Assembly: GCF_004210375.1 (NCBI RefSeq)
Contig: NC_134837.1
Location: 162,915,310-162,979,309, forward strand
DNA: 64,000 bases
Source of the DNA: Tachypleus tridentatus
Lineage: Eukaryota > Arthropoda > Merostomata > Xiphosura > Limulidae
Reading direction: 5' to 3'
Shown here piece after piece: positions 25,901 through 46,100 of this stretch. Under the pieces are notes generated by a model. It was not told the origin of the DNA, did no database searches, and saw nothing but the letters and a program-made list of their open reading frames with translations. The position numbers and the translations under genes were made by a program. How positions within the stretch are numbered: position 1 is the stretch's first letter; each line of letters begins with the position of its first letter.

Positions 25901-26319
25901 TATGTTAAATAATTCAGGGTATGCTTTTTACATGATATATGACAATCCAGTAAAGATCTTACAAATAAACCAGCTGCTACTCAAAACACATACACAAGAT
26001 ATAACAGAAGAAAAAAGCTAAAATAAGTATCAAACTTCGAACAATGAAATCAGCAAATCTAGAAGAGAAGCTTTTATCAATGTTCTTTCTACCTTTTGAT
26101 AGTACTGGGCAGATTACAAACATCTCTGAGCACTAATTTTCTGTCTGTAGGGCATTTCTATAACTTTCAAAAACCATTCCTCCCTGAAGGGTGAAGAGCA
26201 CATTTTTTGGGTATGGTTATTTTTCAAATTGTGTGCTAATGTTTTCTACATTAAATCACCACCAACAGATTAAGTTGCAGTCATTTTCAAATTATTTAAG
26301 GCCATGTATGCACACAAAG
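22973..26319. other. Unrecognised sequence with one long chance frame
   Basis: Includes SINE-C at 24822. The 151-codon minus-strand frame at 25428-25883 is the longest unexplained one; it is hydrophobic and Ile/Phe/Cys-rich with no motif seen. The stretch 23340-23830 is less AT-rich but its frames are short. Confidence 0.55.
24822..24921 (-). repeat. SINE-C copy, diverged
   Basis: GTAAGCAGAAAGCTACACAA, CTGTGCTGTGCCAGTGTGGG, TATTAAAACCTGGTTT. Confidence 0.7.
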
Positions 26320-26760
26320 TAGAGGGAACACTGGTTTATACAGATGAATCCAAGCTGTTCTGCAACACAGGCAATATCCAAAATCTACTGTAAAGCATGC
26401 TGATATCAAGTACAAGGAAATTCCTATCCATACCTTTATTCTCCTAAGGTACAAAACCTGTTGAGCAAGAAATCATCTTCAAACAAGACAATAATCCCAA
26501 GCATGCAGCAAATGTTGTTAAGTGAAAGAAAGGAGCCAACAAAACATTCACACCTATGGTCTAGCTTGCACAAAGTTCTGATTTAAGTATTATCAAGGCT
26601 TTATAGACTATGTGAACACTCAGAAGATTAAATAGCAACCTCAAAACTTTGCTGGATTGTGAGGAATAATACAGGACATTTGAAACAACATTCTGGAGGA
26701 ATACATTGATAAACTTGTACATAAAAACAAGGTTTACTATTCTTTTTGGAGTATGTGCAT
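26320..26760 (+). mobile_element. Decayed Tc1-like transposase remnant
   Basis: Plus-strand traces of a DDE catalytic domain: YTDESKLFCNTGNIQ (first Asp, about 26338), then FKQDNNPKHAANVVK (second Asp, about 26480-26523), then SSDLSIIKAL at the third site, where Glu would be expected before the leucine-rich helix. ILEEYIDKLV follows near 26695, as in Tc1 C-termini. Stops are frequent and no inverted ends were found, so this is an old fragment unrelated in detail to the copy at 60-62 kb. Confidence 0.7.
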
Positions 26761-27574
26761 TTTACTTATCCTCTCTCCTTTTATATTTCTAATAATGTAT
26801 TTTGCTAATGACAGATTGTATATTTACTTGAAACTATTCATTACTTGCTAATACCAGGTATGTTTCCACAAATATTTTTAACACTGCAAATCTATTTATG
26901 AATGCTTTAACTATGTATATTTTATTTATGTATATAAAAATGAAATCAGTGTTTGTTTGTACCATAACTCCTCCATCACTATTAGGTCAGTTGCAACCAA
27001 AATATACATGCAAATACTATGAACTGTGGAGAATGTCCTAAGTTGATCAAAAAAATTAACATAACCCTATTTCTGGTTTGTAAAGCCTGTTGGTTAATTA
27101 CTCCCAGCCTACTAAGTCAATCTCAAAAAAATCATGGCAAGTTGACATCTACCATGGTTTTCTCATGGTCACTGAGATGTGGAATGTTCAAAGGACGAAT
27201 CACCTCAAAATCATTATTTCTTGGCAGATGAAAGCAAACTGCAAATGTTGTTTATGAAGAAGCTTTGTTATAATTTAAAAATTGAGATAAACTTTATATT
27301 CAAGTTATAACTTTGAAATATACGATTTCCGTTAAACTTAGTTTTAATTATGTTTAAATGTCCCCCATTGGATGATGGATATTTTAGCTTGTAACTCTAT
27401 ATAGCTTACACTAAACATACACAGTCATTCATTTGGCACTAAAATCATTCCTTAAGTGACGTATTTTGTATAAAATATTGTATTTGTAAACTTTTGTTTT
27501 TAGTGATGAGTTTATCATAGGATAAAATAAATTTCTACAAGAGGGGAAAGTTTTAATAAAAAGGCTAATTATTT
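26761..27574. other. No recognised content 3' of SNRPF
   Basis: AT-rich region between the Tc1-like remnant and the SNRPF polyadenylation signal. Confidence 0.7.
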
Positions 27575-27585
27575 TTTATTTTATT
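27575..27585 (-). terminator. SNRPF polyadenylation signal
   Basis: Overlapping AATAAA hexamers on the minus strand, about 100 nt beyond the SNRPF stop codon. Position and motif fit; the cleavage site is not visible. Confidence 0.6.
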
Positions 27586-27684
27586 TAATGAGATGACAAG
27601 TATGTTTGAATGACACTATTTTACAAACCCAAAATGGGTAACAAAGTCAATAGAATTGTTGTACACATACAAAGTCCATTATGA

Positions 27685-35969
<8,285 letters not shown>

Positions 35970-36384
35970 TACGAAACACAATGTACCACGTTACTTCAAA
36001 TTCAAAGGCACACTGAATATATTATCTGTAGAGACATCTAAAGGTATAGAGCGTAACTTATTATTATTATTTAAAATAATTTTACGAGAACACAATAAAT
36101 ACTACCTAAAACTAAAATAATACAGTGAGTTTGAATATAAATTATATCAGTAAACATAACAAACCGAATAAAAATTCTCGAAGTACACTACTATTTTAAA
36201 CTAAAGATTTTCTATTCATTTTAAAACTGGAATAGTTAAAAGTATAAGTAATGTTAAAAACAACATTTTACAATGTCCCTTGATGCAAAGATAGGAGACA
36301 GACACTCTACAAATAGATCAGTTTTACCTAATATAGTGAGACATATAACATACTTTCAAACAAATATTAAAAGTTCATTTTGCT

Positions 36385-36507
36385 TTTGTTGTTGTTAAGC
36401 GCAAAGTTACACAATGAGCTGTCTGTGTTAAGCCCATCAAGGATATTGAAATCCCATTATTAGTGTCGTAAGTCTTCACTCACACTTACTACTAAGCCAC
36501 AGGGAAG
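36385..36507 (-). repeat. SINE-C copy, diverged
   Basis: TTGTTAAGCGCAAAGTTACA, ATGAGCTGTCTGTGT, ATTGAAATCCCATTATTAGT, and ACTAAGCCACAGGGA. Confidence 0.75.
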
Positions 36508-36606
36508 GGTGGGGTGCTTTCTCTCTGTGAAGAATGGTTTAATTGTTTAATTTTGTCTAGATAATAAGATATGATGAGAATTTATGCTTAGATTTTCAGA
36601 AACGTG

Positions 36607-36871
36607 AGTTTGTTTGTTTCTCTTAAATTTGGACAATGTTACTTAAGGATTTCTGCTCTAGTTATCCCAAAGTTTGAAATAATAGACTGTAGCAAATGCA
36701 GCTAGTCACCACCACTCACTGCTAGAACTTGAGTTACTCTTTAATTGACAAAAAGTGGGGTTGATCATTATATTATAACGTTCCCATGGCTTAAAAGTGA
36801 AAATGTTTGAGGACAGGACTCAAGCCCAAAACCTTCAGATTGCGAGACTAACTATCAGATCATGCCAGATA
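36607..36871 (-). repeat. SINE-A copy, strongly diverged
   Basis: GTTTGTTTGTTT tail, CAGCTAGTCACCACCACTCA central block, TATAACGTTCCCATGG and a degraded head ending ATCATGCCAGA. Confidence 0.75.
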
Positions 36872-37285
36872 CAGAAATATGAGAGGATAGCAGCTTATGC
36901 GTTTTAATCCTAATAGTAATTATTTATTTTGTGGCTGTCAATGCTCAACTGTTAGCCCTAGAAAGTATAATGCTAAAATTCAGGATGATCACAGCACAGA
37001 TCAACTTGACAACGAACAAATAAAAGTTTTCCACCATCTCCGTTCTCCTTAATCAAAATGTTCATCATGATTAGACTTGACTTTGTTTATTGATAAATCG
37101 AGTGTTGGCAAAGTTAGGTTATTTTTGGTTTTTTAACAAGCTAAAAATGTGGATTCTACACTGGTTTAGTGCGAAATTTAACGTCAGAATTAAAATTGGA
37201 AGAATGTATAACTTTGTACAAATCTTTATTTTAGAACGTACAATAAAAAGAGTATATTACATTGCCAGTAGAGATTGTGTATGTT

Positions 37286-37563
37286 TTGTTTTGTTTGTTT
37301 GTTTGTTTTTAATTTCGCACAAAGCTACTCGAGGGCTATCTGTGCTAGCCGTCCCTAATTTAGCAGTGTAAGACTAGAGGGAAGGCAGTTAGTCATCACC
37401 ACCCACCGCCAACTCTTGGGCTACTCTTTTACCAACGAATAGTGGGATTGACCGTCACATTATACGCCCCCACGGCTGGGAGGGCGAGCATGTTTAGCGC
37501 GACGCGGGCGCGAACCCGCGACACTCGGATTACGAGTCGCACGCCTTACGCGCTTGGCCATGC
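37286..37563 (-). repeat. SINE-A copy, best preserved
   Basis: Nearly consensus throughout, from (GTTT)n to GGCCATGC, with CGCGACGCGGGCGCGAACCC in the head. CpG sites are still present, suggesting recent insertion. It directly abuts a SINE-B copy. Confidence 0.95.
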
Positions 37564-37571
37564 AATTGTGT

Positions 37572-37681
37572 ATGTTCTCATAGCAAAGCCGCTTCGGACT
37601 ATTTGCTGTAACCACTGCGTAAAATCAAACCGTTTAATTTAGCGTTGTAAATCCATAGGCTTAACGCTGTCCTATAGGGGG
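37572..37681 (-). repeat. SINE-B copy
   Basis: GTTCTCATAGCAAAGCCGC, then GGACTATTTGCTG and CGTTGTAAATCCATAGGCTT; follows SINE-A with only a few bases between. Confidence 0.8.
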
Positions 37682-38262
37682 ACAGTAGAATTTGAAGAAG
37701 GCTTGTTGGAGTACAATAACTTATGGACTTTTTTTCACAACTTCTGATGGCTAACTATGTGATTTCACAACACGAATCTTAATATTTTCAGCTTCAAGAA
37801 AAAATGTTTACAACTGTTTAAAATTTGTTTTCGTTTTGAAGATTTTGACTTTGCTCTGAGCACACAAGTAGTGTGAATTTGATTGAATATCCTTCCTTAG
37901 AATTACCAGTATGAATTATATTAGAAGTGAGAAGATTGAAAATATAAAGTTGAATATTAAGGACAATAAATGCATAAGTGTTCTACGGTTTTAAGAAAAT
38001 GAAATTTTCCATTTGTATGGTGATTTTTACGTGATTGAGCTAAATGGCCAGTTCAAAAATTCTTTTAGCTAAGTTAACCATTACTAATGTTGGATTACTA
38101 TATTAGAGAAGAAAATTAGCCAGAAGCATCCGTCACAGATGAAAGTGCAGAGCATACTTAAAGACACCATACTCTGTTTCTATAGTTCTATCAGAGACAT
38201 TTTAAATGATATGACTATTGTTAATCAAACTTTGTGTTGTAAATTTCTATAACATTTTAGTA

Positions 38263-38371
38263 AAATGTCCTTCGGACTTACACACTAAAAACTGAGTTTC
38301 GGTACCCGTGGTGGGCAGAGCACAGATAGCCCATTGTGTAGCTTTTTGCTTAATTCTAAACAAACAAAAAA
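38263..38371 (+). repeat. SINE-C copy
   Basis: TTCGGACTTACACACTAAA, TTTCGGTACCCGTGGTGGGC, AGATAGCCCATTGTGTAGCT and TTCTAAACAAACAAAAAAC. Confidence 0.85.
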
Positions 38372-39086
38372 CAAATACCTGAGGTCTTTGAAAAAACACC
38401 AAATTTCTGTGAGAAAGCTAACTTCAAAGAGTATTGATAATATCAGTTAGACGAAAATTATGATTCTTAAAAAATACTACTAGTTATTAGTAGTACTTAT
38501 AAAAGCGGATACTTCGTTTAAAACTATATCTCTTCAGTGAATCTGGTTGATACCATTGATTTGTTTTGGAGTTATCGTGTAATACAAAAGAAGCAGAAGA
38601 AAAAAGAGCAAAAAATTCAAACTTTTTGCTGTAATAGTTACAGACATTCACAGAAAATGTGACTCAATCATTGCATAGACATTGTTATAAAACGAAACAT
38701 TGTATAGTTTTGTGAAGTTCTGATGACTCACTGAGGAGACACTTAAAATACCATTTCGACGAACAATCCGAGTTATTTTCTATATAGTCAGTGCTAGCTT
38801 GCCTGATATTAAAGCTAGAGAGGCTGTTTTACGAATTAAAAACAAATTAGCTCTGACAGGTGTTTTAAAAAAGTTAGAAAACATTTTCTCCAGTTTCAGA
38901 TGACTTGCATATTTTACAGTATTTTTTTCTTCTGTATTTAGTTACATACTTGATCGCTTGAATATTATTTTACCATATCTTTAGAGTTAGACTTAGGCTC
39001 AAGGTATTGTACATTAACAACATTAAGACAGCAAAAATGAAGTAACATTCAGGTTAGTCATATTTTGACAGTTGTGATATTCAATC

Positions 39087-39220
39087 AGAGCCGACCTTAG
39101 ATAAAACTGTGGCCTGTGCGAACTTAATAAAATCAACAAGAATTGCAATATTTGATTTTTGCACCAGTTGTGGAGTGCCCACTGTGCAGAAGTACATCGC
39201 CTACGCGAAAGACCGGCTCG
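39087..39220. mobile_element. Possible MITE with AGAGCCG-type ends
   Basis: About 134 bp starting CAGAGCCGACCTTA and ending with CCGGCTCGG, imperfect inverted ends; no coding capacity. I recall similar short GCCGGC-ended elements in arthropod genomes. Local G+C is higher than the surroundings. Confidence 0.42.
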
Positions 39221-39506
39221 GTAATCAGATATCCAACAGGTAGCCAAAAGTATCTCCACAAAACGCAAGTTCAGAAAACGTTTTATATAGAGAACATGAA
39301 AACGTATAGGAAACAAGTGAACATTGCAAATACAAGTTAACAAATAAAACAAAAGCTTTATATAATTTCATAGTGTTGAAAATATTAACACTAAAAACTG
39401 ACCAGCTTTTTGCTCGTTGACAATTTGGATCCAGGATTGAAAAAGAAAAAAATCAAGAGAACATTCAAAATCAGGAAGAAGTCAAAATATAAAGAGATTG
39501 TGTTTC

Positions 39507-39625
39507 TCTGTTTAGAATAAAGCAGAAAGATACACGATGGGCTATCTGGGATCTACCCATCACGGTATTAAAACCCAGTATCCATCGATGTGATTTTGCA
39601 GATATACCACTTTGCCAATGTGGAT
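39507..39625 (-). repeat. SINE-C copy
   Basis: GAATAAAGCAGAAAGATACA, GATGGGCTATCTGGG, TATTAAAACCCAGTATC and CCACTTTGCCAATGTGG. Confidence 0.75.
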
Positions 39626-40451
39626 CAGTTAAGGAGATAATTGTCTGGATATCCCAATTTTATAGTTAGACTAAAGATTTACTTAGATATTTCACAATAA
39701 TTTATGCTAAATATATTAATTATTATTCTACATACAACTCTAGCCATCTTAAGCCAGTTTGTATAGGTTCCTATAACATTTTTTTAAACAGAAAAACTTC
39801 CTGTAAGTTTATATAGAAACAAAGGTTGCAGCATGTAAAAGCATAAGTGAGTGTTTACCATCTTGCGGAATCCTGTCAATATGGAAATCACCAGCTACAT
39901 GCACAAAGTGCAAAGAAATTTATAAAATTAGTACGAATGGCGTATATTTAGTTAAAGATACATTGTATAGTAGTTATGAAAGGTGAAATACGATACTATT
40001 AAATCATCACAGAAGAATTTTTTTTTACCTTTTCTTTACAAGGTGTTTCGATGTGCACACGTAACTTTTTTTGTTCACTGCACGTACAATAAAATCTTGA
40101 TACACAATGCTGAAAATGAATAATAGCGCACATTCCTTTTTATGATGAAAAGATCCAAAGAAAATGAAACATAGTCAGAAACTAATTAACTTTGAAATGA
40201 TATTTTTAACCTTATTACTTTTGTGTTTGAAACGTGATATTGAATATTGTGAGGACAGTACTGATATAAGTTCTAAGGATCTGTTTTTAAGCCAGTATAG
40301 ACGTTTTTTAGGAATTGTGTAATTTATTCAAACGGAACAATAAAGTACAGTGATAGGGTAACTATAAGGTCTGGAAATTTAAATAAAGTTTTAAGAAACA
40401 ATTTGAGCCAAATATAAAAAGGAATCAGACAAGGGCTAATTATTGAGCGTG

Positions 40452-40556
40452 TTAATTTATTATTAAGCACAAAGGCTATTTGTGTACTGCTCATCACAGG
40501 AATCGAAACCCGGTTTCTAACAGTTTAAGCCCAGAGACCACTGTACCCCTGTGAGC
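40452..40556 (-). repeat. SINE-C copy
   Basis: TATTAAGCACAAAGGCTATT, GAATCGAAACCCGGTTTC and CCACTGTACCCCTGTGAGC. Confidence 0.78.
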
Positions 40557-41199
40557 AGGAGGCTGTTAGAGTGATTTATTGAGTTAGCAAGTTTGTTAGT
40601 ATTTAATAATAATTCAGTGTTGTGAGTATTGAGTCAGTGTTTGTACAAATAATCAGATATTCAAAGTTTGCAAGTGAATAGAATTACTGTTTCAACGTAA
40701 TTTACTTTTGTAATTAGTTACGCTAACCATTGGATTTAAAGTTCGAGAAATAAGTTTTTGTTTTTTTATTATCATCGTTAAGTCGACTGGACGTTGCATT
40801 ATTCTATAAATCGAATAACCTAAAATAGCTCGCCGCACAGTAAAACACAGACTGGCTCACAAAATGTATAAGGGATAAAACTGAATAAATGCATTATATA
40901 TTTTAGGACATGTATACACATATGACTAAGGATCAAAGTGGTGAGTCATACTACAAGGCAATAGCATGATTCGCTGCTAGAACAAACCACATTTTTGTTC
41001 GTAGCATAGCTCACGCTACAGTGACCTTTTCTAAAGAAAAAAAACACGTGAATTTTGGTGGATCAGGCAGTCCCGTAAATAAGCGAGATAAATTCCCTTA
41101 CCTGGTGTTCTATATTAAAATAAAAAAGAAGGGTGCAACCTCGTGTATATTATAAAACTTGGACACATAGTTACTCCAAATGATTTATCAGAAAAAAAA

Positions 41200-41266
41200 G
41201 TTTGTTTTTGCAACTTCACGCAAAATTATGTGAGGGCTACTTGTTCTAGCCTCCCTTAATTTAATA
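41200..41266 (-). repeat. SINE-A tail fragment
   Basis: GTTTGTTTTTGCAACTTCAC, GAGGGCTACTTGTTCTAGCC, then consensus is lost. Confidence 0.6.
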
Positions 41267-41555
41267 ATAATTTAATATGCCTGCATATTACCAATGACAG
41301 AAAAAGTAATCACAGCTCTCCCTTCTTTACCACAGATCACTTTACTTTAATCTTTAATCGCAATTTAACCAGAATTATCGGGGGTTCAAAAAATTCTTTT
41401 AACACGCATTTTAGTCCGCATTGAAATAAACACCAAAAGAAAAACAATCATAAACATAAAATTAACAAGCATTATTTCTTGAGACTACTCTGAGTTGCGT
41501 GTAAACGAAAGCAGTCATAGCATGTGTGTTTTCTACGTATTTTTTGTATATGTAA

Positions 41556-41667
41556 TTTTTTTACAGCGAAGTCATATCAGGATATCTGTTGTGTCCATCG
41601 AGGAGAACCAAACCCTTAACTTTAGCATTCTAAATCCGTAGACTTACCGCTGTCCCAGCGGGCTACA
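41556..41667 (-). repeat. SINE-B copy
   Basis: ACAGCGAAGTCATATCAGGA, GAACCAAACCCTTAACTTTA, and CTTACCGCTGTCCCAGCGGG. Confidence 0.8.
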
Positions 41668-42357
41668 TTTGGTCTACGAGATCCAACATTTCAAAACGAG
41701 CCATCATCAGTTGTGGACCACAATGAACAGAATATTTACTTAGACATAATGTAAAAGTAACTTGATAAGTTTAAGTCAAATAAATAGTCCAATAATTAAA
41801 CTAAAAAATTAGACTACAATGAACCAGTAAGGTAATAAACACAAAAGCAAAGTAATGATTAGGTAATTCAGATTAGAATAAACTCACAATTAAATTACGT
41901 GGATAAAAGAAGTGTTTATCCTAAGGGAATGTAAATAAATAACATTTGACAGTGAACATAAGTCCATATAAAGTTGAGTTTAGCAGTTATATTTCACTAT
42001 AAGTAATATCATATTCTCAGTTAACCTTTTAGAGATTTGGAATAAATCTTTAAATCACTGAAAAAGAAATCTATCACTGTTACTCAAATTATCAGTAACA
42101 GCAGCGATTCTCAATATCTGGTCTGCGAGCTTCCTTCAGTTGATCCGTGAATAAGAAAAGCATAATTACTTAAAGGAGAACAACAATGTAGTGTATAGAG
42201 TCCAGTGTGTTCTTCAGAGGTGCAAAACACAACTGATGGTCAGGAAACAAAAATATTGGAGAAGCACCGGTCTGTAATATGCACTGTGTCGACTTGTAGA
42301 AAAGAAAATACAAATTTATAAGAAATAACTTAACAGTTTTAAGAAAATTAGTTGTTT

Positions 42358-42442
42358 TTTCTTGTTAAGCGCAAATCTATACAACGTTGTATTCACAGCA
42401 ATGGATCTGATATTATAGAATTATTAGCCTTCGAGCTTACTT
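42358..42442 (-). repeat. Possible SINE-C remnant
   Basis: CTTGTTAAGCGCAAATCTAT resembles the family tail in reverse; the rest is too diverged to be certain. Confidence 0.35.
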
Positions 42443-42602
42443 CATAATCACTTTGAGGTGTAAAAATGGAATAAAATAATGGTAAATTTAATCTTAAAAA
42501 AACATTCACATTGGAATAATTATACAGTACTTTTAAGTTCAACTTAAACGTAAATTTCAACCTTTACTCTCAGCTTCACCTTTGCGAACCAAATCGGTAA
42601 CT

Positions 42603-42836
42603 TGTTTTTTGTTTGTTTCAAAAAGTCACAGAAGCCCTATCTGCGTCTACTCGTCCCTAATGAACCAAAATACTAGAGGGAAAGTAGCTAGTCAGTACCA
42701 CGCACAAATAATTCATGGCTACTCTCACTTGATTGAACAGTGGAATTCTACCGTCACTCTCATAACACATTTGCAGACCCGATGTGCGGAGCACATTTTT
42801 TCAACAACGGATTCACAGTCGGACCGCTAAACATTT
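42603..42836 (-). repeat. SINE-A copy, strongly diverged
   Basis: Tail with TTTGTTTGTTTCAAAAAGTC, then ACTCGTCCCTAAT, ACTAGAGGGAAAGTAGCTAG and a decayed head. Confidence 0.65.
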
Positions 42837-43118
42837 AGTCGCAGATGGCCACTTTAGAGAAACAAATTGGTATTATGAAACTGTTGGTTTATTATGAATA
42901 TAATTATAAAATAAAGTTGCGATGACTTGATCATTCACTGCTTTTCGATTTTCTAATTTTATATTGTTTTTAATAATTATAATTAGTTTCGGTTCCTAAA
43001 ATTCCGGTATTTACGTTTGTAATACACACACACACACAAACAACAAAATTTGTATTAGTTTCAAGGTAGCGTCCCCAAATCAAAACATGTGATTAAAGAG
43101 GGAGTGTGGCGTTTCACT

Positions 43119-43173
43119 ATGGCGGTAGAGACGGAGGAATGGAATCCTGATAAATTAGACGAAACTGTAATAA
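43119..43173 (+). CDS. WASHC4: WASHC4 coding exon 1
   Basis: 18 codons plus one base (phase 1), beginning [12 protein letters not shown] and ending before gtaagc. The MAVE start and the Trp match the recalled human N-terminus. The next GT upstream would break the frame into exon 2, so this donor is chosen. Confidence 0.88.
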
Positions 43174-46100
43174 GTAAGCGTGATTTTTGTATGAATATTT
43201 GCTCTGTTTTAATCACTGAGAAATTACTCATACTATTGTGTTATATATTTTTACAGTAGCTTTTCTTTTAACTTATAAATGTTTTGATAGTATAAAAAAT
43301 ACGTCAAAAGCAATTAATCTGTTGAGCATTTGAAATTCATACTCAAGTAAATTAAATTTAGGAAATAAAAGTTAAGTTGTGAACTTGGGCTTTTATTTAT
43401 GAATATATATTTACATCTTTTCAAATTTTTGAAGAAAATCTCGGCTCCAAGTGCATGATTGCCATATGCTATAAATATAATGACTATTGAATGTGATGCA
43501 CTTCGTTTTGGAGATACTGTTGTAATGTTTACATATCTTTTATAATTTGAATTTGATTACGAGTGAAAGAAGTAAAATTTCATTATCATCAATTTATACT
43601 AATTATAATGTTAGATCTATTTATTGTGTGTATTATTATCAGGACACAACAAAATATAATTTTTGTCAAAGTGCATGGCTAACTATACCGATTACTACTG
43701 TACTGATCAGGTTGTTATGAAAACCCAGTTGAAGCAATGAAAGGTTTTGTGTGTGGGTTTTCATATTTTGGATCATGTTTAATATAGATGGGAACACATA
43801 CAATAGTGTGATTGAAGATGATGATCTTGGCCTAGAAATAGATAAGTCACTCAAACCATAAAGGCAGTGTTCCAATACTAGTAGTAGTAAAGCTAATCAA
43901 ATTTTAGGGTGTGTTTTTACACACATTGATGACAAGTCAAAAGAAGTAATAATCTCTATAAAAGTCTGAGTTAAATTTCACTTGGGATGTTGTGCTGCAT
44001 TATGAAGAGCATAGGATGAGAGGACACAAGTTGGAGAGACAGGTTAGGCTCCAGCAAAGATGGGTTTAACTTTCTAACAGTAAGAGGGTGATTTGAATAT
44101 GATTGGTTTACCTTATGAAGTAGGAAAAGACTGACACTTTACAAATGTTTAAGAGGGTTGGTTACATTTTTATTTTTTCAAGGGTAGATGTCTAAAGACT
44201 GTCTTGAAGGACTAATGGATCTGTGTTGACTATATATTATTATTATTAAAAATTTATAAGTGAAAGTAAAGTGTATATAAGTATATCAACCATGCTATAT
44301 TCAGCTCTGATGAGAGTCTCCTGCTGGTACAACTAAAGGTCTATGGATTTACAACACTGAAATCAGGAGCTCATTTCCCCTCGGTGGACTCAGCAGATAG
44401 CTTGATATGTCTTTGCTATAAGTGAAATATAAACACATAAACCAACTCTGATGAGGCCTTTTGCATAATATGAGAGATCTTCAGGCTGGCTGGAATTTAC
44501 CACAGATGTAATGGTGGTCACTAATTAACCCTCAAATTACATTTCATTATTGATGGGATTTTGGATTTTTATTTGTTATAACACTTAATGTGAAGAACTA
44601 ACCACATAAATTGAGGAAATCACCAATTTTCTGTGTAAAATGCATAAGGAACACAATTAATAATTGGTGAGATTAATTGCCATATTTATGGTATTTTTGC
44701 TTAAATTTTTATGATTTACTATTTGGGACCTTATGTGTGTAACTAACAAATCTTACAAATTGCTCACAAGCAGTTTTGTATGTAAATAGTTTAATAAAAT
44801 GTATTTGGAAAAAAAAACAGAAACAGATGGGGTCACTGATAATACTAGGGTTGAATAATCTCATATCTTGCAACTGCCTAGGAGACTATTCCCAAACTAA
44901 AACTGCACATTTACTATAATTCTTGAACTTACAAAATGTTAATGCTACATAAACTCTTAATAAATTAACCAAATTACAAAGGAATTAAATATTATGTTAT
45001 AAACAAAACATTTCCTTATAAATATAATGAAGTAAAATTATTTTTGTTTGTACATCAATATTTTATGATTTCTCAATACTATAACTTGACAGCTGTTTTG
45101 TAAACCTTTTTGGCATTGCACTGCTCATGGAAGTAATGGTACAGCTATAATAATCTTAATGAGATCAATAGTTTTAATATTGTTACTGGTTATGCTTCTT
45201 TTTTGTAATGCAACTTGTTTTTGTATGCCATACTTTAGTAAGATTGTTCTTAAGTTTTTTTTTGTATAGTTTTATGACTTGTTATCTTGACTAACATATA
45301 ATTAACAAAAAATTTAAAGACAGTAAGAGATCTGTTAGTCAGTCTTGGCCATCCATCTGTTAAACTAACCTAATTTTCAAAGTGAGCCCTAACAATTCAA
45401 ATACTTATAAAGTTTTCTTTTATATAAATTTACCACATCTGAAGACAACTCATTCAAAAGGCCGACCATTATGTTAGAAAATTAAAGCTGTCTCGTCTGA
45501 AGATGTCTCCTACTATGTCAAGATATATATGCATTTCCTAGTCTTATCATTCTCACCATTAAATGTGCAAAAGGTACTGTTATTTCCTATAACAATCTTT
45601 AACATCTCAATCAAATCTTCTATAACTTTTTTTTTGAAAGAAATATCAAAGATTTTAACCTGTCCTCAAGTGATAACTTTCATATCCAAGGTATCATCCT
45701 TGTAGCTCTTCTCTGAACCCTTTTCAACAATTCATTACCCTTCCTGGGAGAAGGAATCCAAATCTGAGAATAGTATTTGAAATGTAACCTAACCAGTGAT
45801 CTGTACAGTGACATTGTAACCTCTTTACTCGTGTATTCAATATTTCTGTACATGGAACATGAAATCCTGTTTATCCTGTTATGAGAAACTGCTTTTATTG
45901 GATAGCTTAAGAGATCAATGAACCAGAAAACCAAGTTTCTTTTCCTCTACAACATTAACTTTTTTGCTGTGGGCATGGTATAATATACCTGAATTTGTCT
46001 ACACATTTGCACTATAACTTTTGATACAGCATGTGTATCTTCATAAAATTTGATAGACTTTTAGTAAAGAGTAAAATTATTTTGTTTAAAAAAAATCAGA

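Larger units (their letters stand above)
35970..43118. promoter_or_regulatory. Divergent intergenic region between SNRPF and WASHC4
   Basis: 7.1 kb separates the two start codons. It holds SINEs of all three kinds and a small MITE. The 40 bases before the WASHC4 ATG are richer in G+C than most of the region, as expected of a 5' untranslated exon. No TATA box or other core promoter motif could be fixed for either gene. Confidence 0.5.

Noticed and set aside
37285-37315. GTTT runs as CRISPR or satellite
   Set aside because: They are the 3' tails of tRNA-derived SINEs and appear singly.
39023-39352. 109-codon minus-strand frame
   Set aside because: It spans a probable MITE and has no recognisable motif.
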